DNA of 7,006 nt, from the NCBI GenBank assembly GCA_031283505.1, contig JAITBO010000298.1, positions 1 through 7,006 of the forward strand, in the 5' to 3' direction. The stretch comes from Treponema sp. Its GTDB lineage: Bacteria; Spirochaetota; Spirochaetia; Treponematales; Breznakiellaceae. Numbering within the stretch: the stretch's first letter is position 1; every line of letters begins with the position of its first letter. The notes beneath the pieces were generated by a model. The model saw only the letters and a program-made list of their open reading frames with translations. It was not told the DNA's origin and searched no databases. A program made the translations under genes and the position numbers. Below are positions 1 through 5,376 of this stretch, in pieces.

Positions 1-42
1 TTTTTTCTGTCTTCAGGTTTAGTCCGTATGGAAGGAGGGCGT

Positions 43-801
43 ATGAAAACGCCGCTTTCTTATTACGGCGGCAAGCAGCAGCTTGCCAACATCATTTTGG
101 GGCTGATGCCGCCCCATCGGTTATATTGCGAGCCTTTCCTGGGAGGGGCCGCGATATTTTTCGCTAAAGAACCGTCCAAGGTGGAGATTATCAATGATTC
201 CAACGGGGAGATTATCAACTTTTACGAGGTAGTCCTGCGGGATTTTACGGCCCTGGAAAAAGAGGTGGCTATAAGCCTCCACAGCCGGAAACAACACCGG
301 CAGGCCAGGGTGATCTACGAGAACCCGGAGATGTTTGACCGGATAAAACGGGCCTGGGCTGTGTGGATGCTGGCCAATGCCTCTTATGGCCATAAGCTGA
401 CCGGCGGCTATGGCTATGGGCGTGTCGGGAGCAACCACAGTATAGCCCTGGATAATAAACGGACCGGCTTCACGGTCGATTATGCCGTCAGGCTCCAGCG
501 GGCACAAATCGAGTGTTGCGACGCCCTGCGGATTATCAGGAGCCGGGATGTGGAAGACGCCTTTTTCTATCTTGACCCTCCCTATGTAGGGGCGGATCAG
601 GGCCATTATGACGGGTACACCCAGGAGGATTTCGACAACCTGTTGGGCCTGCTGGTATCCATTAAGGGAAAGTTCCTGTTGAGTTCGTTCAGGAACAAAA
701 GCCTGGTGGAATTCACCCGGAAGAATAAGTGGCATACCTTGGAACTGCGGATGTCCAGCCCCATGACCCACGGGCATAAGAGCCAGCGGGAAAAGATCTA
801 G
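43..801 (+). CDS. dam: D12-class adenine-specific DNA methyltransferase (Dam-like), probably truncated by a nonsense codon
   Basis: This is an N6-adenine DNA methyltransferase of the D12 class, which transfers a methyl group from S-adenosylmethionine to adenine in DNA. Near the N terminus it has the family's YYGGK (residues 7-11) and the SAM-binding PFLGG (31-35); the catalytic DPPY is at 178-181, followed by the usual Y-x(n)-GYT stretch (to 192) and the LLSSFRNK strand (about 212-219). The start at 43 is chosen over the in-frame ATG at 28 because AAGGAGG lies at 32-38, just upstream of 43. The product is 252 residues. The reading frame stops at TAG (799-801) just where family members have a K-T-E-V-L-x-x-N-Y type strand; after the TAG the same frame reads VLTANSPDQARKPA and then TAA (844-846). 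I infer that a codon such as GAG became TAG. The protein may be inactive or unstable. The closest resemblance is to phage-type or orphan Dam enzymes. The target site cannot be read from the sequence, and no restriction partner is in the window. Confidence 0.88.
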   Translation: MKTPLSYYGGKQQLANIILGLMPPHRLYCEPFLGGAAIFFAKEPSKVEIINDSNGEIINFYEVVLRDFTALEKEVAISLHSRKQHRQARVIYENPEMFDRIKRAWAVWMLANASYGHKLTGGYGYGRVGSNHSIALDNKRTGFTVDYAVRLQRAQIECCDALRIIRSRDVEDAFFYLDPPYVGADQGHYDGYTQEDFDNLLGLLVSIKGKFLLSSFRNKSLVEFTRKNKWHTLELRMSSPMTHGHKSQREKI

Positions 802-874
802 GTGCTGACAGCCAATTCCCCGGACCAGGCAAGGAAGCCCGCCTAAGCTCTATGGCGGCCCGTGGTGGCGTTTT

Positions 875-907
875 GGGGGCTGTAATAGTATTTTTTACAG
901 CCCCTTT
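875..907 (+). terminator. Hairpin terminator downstream of the methyltransferase gene
   Basis: GGGGCTGTAA (876-885) and TTACAGCCCC (895-904) form a perfect 10-bp stem with a 9-base T-rich loop, followed by TTT. It lies about 30 bases after the restored stop of the methyltransferase frame (846), which fits a terminator for that gene. The T tract after the stem is short, so termination strength is uncertain. The stem is A/T-rich next to the loop and G/C-rich at its base, which is usual for factor-independent terminators. Confidence 0.6.
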
Positions 908-986
908 CATAATCCTTAAAAGGGCGTGAAAAGCGGGGATTTAGACAGATAAGGGAAGGGTAAGGAAGAAGCAAAAGCTATCAAGA

Positions 987-1068
987 ATTCCTATTCTTGG
1001 TGCGAATTTCGGTGGTTTGGATTTCCTAATTCTAGTGCTAATGTTTCCTAATTTCGTTGCAATGTTAC
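987..1068 (+). repeat. Degenerate direct repeats, likely remnant end of an insertion element
   Basis: Three imperfect copies of a roughly 21-22 base unit lie in the same orientation: 987-1007 (starts ATTCCTATTC), 1022-1043 (starts TTTCCTAATTC) and 1044-1064 (starts TTTCCTAATTTC). The last two are directly adjacent. The last copy extended to 1068 matches 18 of 23 positions, allowing a 2-base gap, with the repeat at 6855-6877 in front of the transposase at the right edge; both end in AATGTTAC. I infer that this is a leftover transposase-binding end of a related element. No matching transposase lies beside it: the sequence directly to the right is an IS256-type fragment. Confidence 0.5.
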
Positions 1069-1069
1069 A

Positions 1070-1448
1070 GTTCGCAACTCGCTACGATTTGTCCCGCACA
1101 AAGACCGGAAGGCGGAAACCGCGGGCTTGAAAAAAATATATCCTTCACCATCAGCCGAATTAGCGGCTTGCGCCTTGGAGGAGTTCGCCGGGCGGGGTCT
1201 GGGATACCAAATATCCGATGATTGCCAAGTCCTGGCGGAACTGCTGGGCAGAGATTATTCCGTTTTTCAAGTTTTCCCCTGAAATCAGGAAGGCGGTATA
1301 TACGACCAAGGCGATTGAATGGGTCAAGTACACGATTGAAAAAATCATCAAACACCGCCAGTTTTTTCGGAAAGACGAGGCGGTAATGAAGTTGATTTTC
1401 ATGGACTTGAAAAACATATCCGGAAAATGGACAATGCCGATAGGGGAT
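1070..1448 (+). pseudogene. IS256-family (mutator-type) transposase, C-terminal fragment with frameshift
   Basis: This is a remnant of a DDE transposase of the IS256 family. In one frame from 1070 the sequence reads VRNSLRFVPHKDRKAE, then LKKIYPSPSAELAACALEEFAGR (split here for display: LKKIYPSPSAE and LAACALEEFAGR), matching the family's RNSLR..KDRK..LK.IY...AL..F pattern. Between the GCC codon ending at 1189 and the TGG at 1200 there are 10 bases in a G-rich run, so the frame shifts by one. It resumes as WDTKYPMIAKSWRNCWAE, then FFKFSPEIRKAVYTTKAIE and KNISGKWTMPI, all typical C-terminal IS256 sequence. Resemblance ends near 1448. Family members are about 400 residues long; only about 125 residues of the C-terminal part remain, without the N-terminal DNA-binding part. 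The left edge abuts the repeat array at 987-1068. It is not functional. Family recognition is from memory of the motifs. Confidence 0.8.
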
Positions 1449-1646
1449 AAGCTCCCTTTCCGCTTGTTCGCGGATCTCAAGGCTCATCTTTGCTTCGCCC
1501 TCTTCCGGTGTATACCTTCTTCTTTTCCCCGTCTTTTCCTCCTGGGCATCTTTGTGGTTACGCCTTATTAAGATCGCCTCAAATTCGGCAAGTTCAGCGT
1601 GGGCGGAACAATTGAACAAAGAAGTCTCGGAATACGCAAAGTCCAC
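1449..1646 (-). other. Unrecognised open frame on the minus strand, possibly a gene remnant; otherwise no gene seen to 1778
   Basis: From the end of the IS256 fragment to the FapA-like gene (about 330 bases) I recognise no gene. On the minus strand an open frame beginning with GTG at 1646 reads a charged, Glu/Lys/Arg-rich sequence (for example AELAEFEAILIRR, KRRRYTPEEGEAKMSLE, REQAERELI) and then continues antisense into the transposase fragment, where it is only a shadow. The frame stays open upstream to a TGA at about 1682-1680, and there is no ribosome binding site in front of the GTG. A Shine-Dalgarno-like AGGAG precedes an ATG at 1683, but that ATG lies in a different frame, which stops after 29 codons. 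This could be the broken 5' part of a gene cut off when the IS256 material arrived, or chance. I cannot assign a function. Confidence 0.25.
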
Positions 1647-1715
1647 ATAATTGAGGATGAGGATAATCCGGATAAGCTCTCATTTTAAGCTCTCCTTTAT
1701 CGAAAGAAACTCTTA

Positions 1716-1744
1716 TTGCTTTCAGCCAGGATTCTACCGATACT
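1716..1744 (+). promoter_or_regulatory. Weak sigma-70-like promoter candidate for the FapA/DUF342 gene
   Basis: TTGCTT (1716-1721) and GATACT (1739-1744) are separated by 17 bases. They match the consensus at 3 of 6 and 4 of 6 positions. Transcription would start near 1750, giving a leader of about 30 bases to the ATG at 1779. The match is weak and could be chance. It is offered because it lies at the right distance and nothing better is visible between 1650 and 1779. Confidence 0.25.
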
Positions 1745-1778
1745 TAATAAAGGGAGGTCCCTTTTAGGGATACCGTTC

Positions 1779-3263
1779 ATGGGACTATCTAAGAATCAAC
1801 AGGAAACCACGCCGGGGCCGGATATGCCGGAAGGAATCGCTATTCCCATCGTTTCTACCGTGATGCCGGAAAACAAAAACGACGGATATATAGCCGTCAC
1901 GTTTTCCAATGGCGATATTGAGGCCCGGGCTGATTTTTTTCCTCCTTTCGGACAGGGGGCGCCGATTTCGGACGAATACATCACCGCCCTCCTGGAAAAA
2001 CTCAACATCGTCCACGGGGTAAAGTGGGACGCCATTAGGGAAGCCTCAACTGCCTGTAACCTCAACAGACGGACGGTCAGGGATGTCCTTATTGCCCAGG
2101 GGGATACGCCGGTAAACGAAGTAAGCGAATATTTCGAGCGGAATCCCCATCTTCCGGTATCCAGCGTCCCGCCGGACGAACTGGACCGGAACAGTCCCCG
2201 GAGAAACGCCCGGGTTGATTACCGCGAATACTCTCCCTTCATCATCGTCAAACAGACTCAGGTGCTGGCAAAGTTCCGGCCCCGGAAAACAGGCCAGGAC
2301 GGAAAGAATGTCCACGGTAATATGGTCCCCTACAAAGTCCTCAAGCCACAAGGGGTCGAAGCCGGTGAAAATACCCGCTTTGACGGGCAATTTCTTATCG
2401 CCGAAATCAACGGGCAACTCGTGGAAGCCAACAAGGTGATGAACGTTCGGGATTCCCTGGTCATCAAGGGAGCCGTAGGTTATGCCACGGGAAACATCGT
2501 GTTCCCTGGAGATGTGGTCATAGACGGCCCAGTTTCCGATGGTTTCAAAATCTATTCCGGGGGTTCGGTGACCATCAAACAAACTTTCGATGTTACGGAC
2601 GTGATCACCAAGACGGATCTCAACGTGGCGGGGGGCATCATAGGCCGGGGCCGGGCATTCGTGAAGGTCGGGGGAAACCTCAAGGCCAGATTTATCGAAA
2701 ACTGCCAGGTAGCCTGCCGGAAATCCATAACAATTGACAAGGAGATCATCAATTCCAGCGTGTTCACTATGGACACCCTGGAATTGGGAGACAAAAGCAC
2801 CATCCTGGGAAGCGATATTTACGCCATTCATGGGGTCCGAGCAGGAAGCATAGGTAAAAAATCGGGAAAAGCAACGAGGATTCACTGCGGCGTTGACTTT
2901 ACTCTTCAACAAGAGAATGAAAAAGCCAACAACCAAATGCGTATGTTGGCGGCAAAACTGGACAAACTCAAAGAACTCATGAACACTCCCCCGGTGGAAG
3001 GGGAAAACCTGGAGCGGCGGACAAAAATGGAACAACTCCGGCGCCGCCTGGAGGAAGAGCAGGAAAAAGTCACCCGGCGGATTTCCGGCATCATGGAAGA
3101 AACCACTGGCGATGAAAACGCCGTAGTAGAAGCAAGCGGCGAAATAGTTTCCGGAACCCTCATAGAGGTATGCCAGATCGCCCTTTTTGTCACCGATCCC
3201 CTCAAAAAAGTCAGAATACGCCTAGACAAAACCCAAGGCAAACTGGTCTGCGAAAACCTGTAA
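1779..3263 (+). CDS. FapA/DUF342-family polymer-forming-type protein
   Basis: This is a FapA (DUF342) family protein of 494 residues. Residues about 37-110 form the N-terminal region typical of spirochaetal members (ADFFPPFGQG, then CNLNRRTVRDVLIAQGD). The central region, about 147-375, is rich in short beta-strand and glycine repeats (SLVIKGAVGYATGNIVFPGD, then GPVSDGFKIYSGGSVTIKQ and NVAGGIIGRGRA), expected to make a right-handed beta-helix. Residues about 376-437 are charged and heptad-like (QENEKANNQMRMLAAKLDKL; RRRLEEEQEKVTRRI), a likely coiled coil, followed by a small C-terminal beta domain. There is no signal peptide or membrane segment, so it is probably cytoplasmic. The start at 1779 is chosen because AGGGA (1766-1770) lies 8 bases upstream and because the in-frame TTG at 1716 adds 21 residues without an obvious ribosome binding site. 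FapA of Vibrio affects flagellar assembly and FlhF localisation; for spirochaetes the role is not established, so function is inferred only at family level. It is a single gene, convergent with the importer operon. Confidence 0.88.
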   Translation: MGLSKNQQETTPGPDMPEGIAIPIVSTVMPENKNDGYIAVTFSNGDIEARADFFPPFGQGAPISDEYITALLEKLNIVHGVKWDAIREASTACNLNRRTVRDVLIAQGDTPVNEVSEYFERNPHLPVSSVPPDELDRNSPRRNARVDYREYSPFIIVKQTQVLAKFRPRKTGQDGKNVHGNMVPYKVLKPQGVEAGENTRFDGQFLIAEINGQLVEANKVMNVRDSLVIKGAVGYATGNIVFPGDVVIDGPVSDGFKIYSGGSVTIKQTFDVTDVITKTDLNVAGGIIGRGRAFVKVGGNLKARFIENCQVACRKSITIDKEIINSSVFTMDTLELGDKSTILGSDIYAIHGVRAGSIGKKSGKATRIHCGVDFTLQQENEKANNQMRMLAAKLDKLKELMNTPPVEGENLERRTKMEQLRRRLEEEQEKVTRRISGIMEETTGDENAVVEASGEIVSGTLIEVCQIALFVTDPLKKVRIRLDKTQGKLVCENL

Positions 3264-3307
3264 AGATATTCCCGGTGAACCGGCCTGTAGAAATTTTCTA
3301 ACCCCGG

Positions 3308-4159
3308 CTACTCTTTCACTCCACCTAGGGCCACACCGGCTATGATATACCTGGAAAGCAGGAAGTATATGACGAACAGGGGCAGCGAAGTGAGGGCCAA
3401 CCCCAAGTATACGGAGCCGAACTCGGTTTTGTATATGTCCCCCCGCAGGAGACTTACCATAATCGGCATGGTGTAATGATTCTTGTCGGTAAGCAGGATG
3501 AGGGGGGTAAACAAATTGTTCCAACTGCCGACAAACGAGAAGATCGCCTGGGTCGCTATGGCGGGCTTCATGATGGGCAGGATAATCCTGTTGAATGTCG
3601 CAAACTCACCGGAACCGTCTATGCGCGCCGCATCCACAATTTCAAGGGACAATGAGGCAAGAAGATACTGGCGCATAAAGAACACCATCGCGGGCGCGGC
3701 TATTGCGGGCAGTATCAGGGGCAAAAAACTGTTCGTCCAGTGAATGCGGTACATAAACTGATAGAAGCCTATGCCCGCCACCTGGGCGGGGATCATCAGT
3801 ACGCACATGATGAAGGTGAAGAACGCCTGCCGGGCTTTCCACACATAGGCTGTCAGGGCATAAGCCGTCAGAGAAGAAAAGTACACTGCGCAGAGGGTCG
3901 CCCCCGTAGAAACCATAAGGGAGTTCAGAAAACCGGTCAGAGGGTTGAAACTCTTGCCAAGCAGTATGTTCCAGTTGCTGAAAAAAAACTTCGACGGCAA
4001 CAGCGAAACCGCGCTTTGCTGGATTTCGTAGGTACTCCGCGTAGCATTCATAAACATAATCCAGAAAGGCATTATGCTTAAAATCGACAAGAAAATACAG
4101 ACAATATAAATAACCGTCTTGACCAGGTTACGGGATAGAGTGTCACTATGCCGGATCAT
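3308..4159 (-). CDS. Carbohydrate ABC transporter permease, MalG type (CUT1)
   Basis: This is the second inner-membrane permease of a binding-protein-dependent sugar importer, 283 residues. Six hydrophobic segments are visible at about 14-36, 79-103, 112-134, 143-161, 201-221 and 250-268. The cytoplasmic EAA loop that docks on the ATPase is at about 173-197 (EIVDAARIDGSGEFATFNRI, then LPIMKP), with the conserved G at 182. The C terminus (GVALGGVKE) is typical of MalG-like proteins, so the TAG stop at 3310-3308 is genuine. The start ATG at 4159 overlaps the TGA stop of the upstream permease as ATGA, suggesting translational coupling. It is the last gene of the operon; only about 44 bases separate its end from the convergent FapA-like gene, and I see no strong terminator there. 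The substrate is not evident from the sequence; sugars or oligosaccharides are usual for this family. Confidence 0.95.
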   Translation of the reverse strand: MIRHSDTLSRNLVKTVIYIVCIFLSILSIMPFWIMFMNATRSTYEIQQSAVSLLPSKFFFSNWNILLGKSFNPLTGFLNSLMVSTGATLCAVYFSSLTAYALTAYVWKARQAFFTFIMCVLMIPAQVAGIGFYQFMYRIHWTNSFLPLILPAIAAPAMVFFMRQYLLASLSLEIVDAARIDGSGEFATFNRIILPIMKPAIATQAIFSFVGSWNNLFTPLILLTDKNHYTMPIMVSLLRGDIYKTEFGSVYLGLALTSLPLFVIYFLLSRYIIAGVALGGVKE

Positions 4160-5115
4160 GCCGCCTGCCTCCTTGTCGCCTTTATCAGGGCTTTTTCCGC
4201 TTTTTTCAGCTTCGCCGCATCCTTGTCACGCATAACGTAGAACAATATTGCGGACAGCACCGCTATTATGATGAACATAACCATACTTGCCGCCGCCGCC
4301 CTGTTGTACAGGTAGCTTCCGCTGAAAGCCTGGTTGTAAATGAATACGCTTGCCGTAAGGGTGGCGTCGTCGGGGCCTCCGAGGAGGAACAGTTTCGGTA
4401 TATCGAACATCTGCAAGCCCCCTATCATGCTCGTAATAAGGGTGTAAAGCAGTATCGTCCTCAGGCTGGGCAGGGTTATGCGAAAGAAGGTCTGCACTCC
4501 CGAAGCCCCGTCAATCGAGGCCGCCTCGAACAAGGTGGGACTTATGCCCAGCACGCCGGCTATAAGCACTATCATCGTATTACCATACCACATCCAGAAC
4601 TGGATGAAGGCCACGATGCCCCGGGCCGTCCATTTTTGGAGCAGGAAATTTACCGGCTCCGCCGCAAACCCCAGCTTTATGGCAAGATAGTTGACCGGAC
4701 TCATCGGGTAAGCGAACAGGGAGTTAAACAAAATAGCTATGGTCGCTGCCGTGATGATGTTGGGCATATACAACATAACCTTAAAGGCGCCCTGTCCCCA
4801 TATTTTAAGGCGTTGATTGGTGAACCATGCGGTAAGCAACAAGGCCAGGGCAATCTGGGGGATAAAGTTGATTATCCAGATCAGCGCCGTATTTTGCAAA
4901 GATTTAATGAAAGAAGGATTGTGCAGAATCAGTTGAAAATTCTCAAAGGGCTTGTCCAAAAACCGGAACGCCGTTTTGCCCAGCCCCCGCAGGTCCGTAA
5001 AACCGATAACCGCAGTATACAGTATAGGATACAAAGAAAAAACAAGAAACGCGAGTACAAAAGGTATAGAAAAAATATACCCGTACTTTGAATAACTGAC
5101 GGTCTTACGCCCCAT
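4156..5115 (-). CDS. Carbohydrate ABC transporter permease, MalF type (CUT1)
   Basis: This is the first inner-membrane permease of the importer, 319 residues from the chosen start. Hydrophobic segments lie at about 11-34, 75-98, 113-135, 165-188, 218-235 and 275-295. The EAA loop is at about 196-217 (FEAASIDGASGVQTFFRI, then TLPSL), with the expected EAA...G spacing. The C-terminal tail is basic (AKLKKAEKALIKATRRQAA). The frame is open upstream to 5244, but the first 43 residues of that longer form are arginine-rich and not like a permease N terminus. The start at 5115 (MGRKTVSYSKYG) has GGGGGTGA at 5128-5121 on the minus strand, 5 bases before the ATG, which pairs well with the 16S tail allowing a G-U pair. 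It overlaps the next permease by 4 bases and lies 261 bases after the binding-protein gene. It should pair with that permease as the heterodimeric channel. Confidence 0.94.
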   Translation of the reverse strand: MGRKTVSYSKYGYIFSIPFVLAFLVFSLYPILYTAVIGFTDLRGLGKTAFRFLDKPFENFQLILHNPSFIKSLQNTALIWIINFIPQIALALLLTAWFTNQRLKIWGQGAFKVMLYMPNIITAATIAILFNSLFAYPMSPVNYLAIKLGFAAEPVNFLLQKWTARGIVAFIQFWMWYGNTMIVLIAGVLGISPTLFEAASIDGASGVQTFFRITLPSLRTILLYTLITSMIGGLQMFDIPKLFLLGGPDDATLTASVFIYNQAFSGSYLYNRAAAASMVMFIIIAVLSAILFYVMRDKDAAKLKKAEKALIKATRRQAA

Positions 5116-5320
5116 AAGATTCACCCCCGAAAAGTCTGATGAAGCCCTTAACCGCCCTTCCGATTTTCGCCCCATACGGGACGGCAAAGACTCTCCAACG
5201 GGGGCATGAACCCGCCCGCAAATCCGCCTCGCCGCAAGCCGCAACGCCCTTATGCGGATTCAAGACAAACACGGAAACCATGTTCCCGCCTGTTTGCCGG
5301 CAACCCCCCTTGATACGAAC

Positions 5321-5347
5321 AAAAAACGGGGGAATATCCCCCGTTTT
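5321..5347 (-). terminator. Factor-independent terminator or attenuator after the binding-protein gene
   Basis: Read on the minus strand, AAAACGGGGG (5347-5338) and CCCCCGTTTT (5332-5323) form a perfect 10-bp stem around the 5-base loop ATATT, and the T run continues to six Ts at 5326-5321. This is a textbook terminator shape. It lies about 30 bases after the binding-protein stop and inside the operon, so it probably lets only part of the transcripts continue into the permease genes, and may also protect the 3' end of the binding-protein message. On the plus strand it has a weaker T tract. Confidence 0.8.
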
Positions 5348-5353
5348 CCAACA

Positions 5354-5368
5354 GTACGGAAACCGTAC
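5354..5368 (-). other. Small hairpin just after the binding-protein stop codon
   Basis: GTACGG (5354-5359) and CCGTAC (5363-5368) form a perfect 6-bp stem around a 3-base loop, 8 bases after the stop codon of the binding-protein gene. No T run follows, so it is not a terminator by itself. Together with the terminator-like hairpin 6 bases further on, it makes a tandem structure that could stabilise the upstream message. Confidence 0.5.
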
Positions 5369-5376
5369 AGCCTCGT

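Larger units (their letters stand above)
5116..5376 (-). other. Intercistronic spacer between the binding protein and permease genes
   Basis: This stretch of 261 bases separates the binding-protein stop from the first permease start within one operon. It holds two hairpins (5354-5368 and 5323-5347, listed separately), a 7-bp inverted repeat AATCCGC (5221-5227) / GCGGATT (5254-5260), and the ribosome binding site of the permease (5128-5121). I see no gene in it. The open frame that continues the permease upstream to 5244 looks like uncoding GC-rich sequence. Confidence 0.6.

Noticed and set aside
121..777. Long minus-strand open frame of 218 codons inside the methyltransferase gene
   Set aside because: It is antisense to a clearly recognised gene, has a proline-rich unfamiliar sequence and no ribosome binding site that I can see; it is a shadow of the plus-strand codon pattern.
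799..801. TAG read as an amino acid (stop-codon recoding)
   Set aside because: The MalG-type permease of the same window ends at TAG where its family ends, so TAG acts as a stop here; a simple nonsense mutation is the better explanation.
987..1068. Repeat array as a CRISPR
   Set aside because: The units are degenerate, two are directly adjacent without a spacer, and no cas gene is present.
1674..1694. Direct repeat AAGCTCTC (1674-1681 and 1687-1694) upstream of the FapA-like gene
   Set aside because: Only 8 bases long with a 5-base gap and no clear relation to a promoter; could be chance.
1716..1778. TTG at 1716 as the start of the FapA-like protein
   Set aside because: No ribosome binding site in front of it, and the 21 extra residues are unlike the family; the ATG at 1779 has AGGGA at a suitable distance.
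2046..3035. Minus-strand open frame of 329 codons inside the FapA-like gene
   Set aside because: The plus strand encodes a recognisable family over the full length; the antisense frame has no familiar motif.
3264..3307. CCGGTGAACCGG and TAGAAATTTTCTA as a terminator between the convergent genes
   Set aside because: The first has a loop too small for its full stem, the second a one-base centre, and neither has a proper T run; at best a weak combined structure.
5116..5244. Longer start at 5244 for the MalF-type permease
   Set aside because: The extra 43 residues are arginine-rich and unlike a permease N terminus; the ATG at 5115 has a good ribosome binding site. The recurrence of ATGGGGCG at both possible starts (MGRK twice) is short enough to be chance.
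5294..5303. Perfect palindrome TTGCCGGCAA in the intercistronic spacer
   Set aside because: A 10-base palindrome with no loop does not form a useful RNA hairpin, and it is away from any promoter; operator function cannot be supported.
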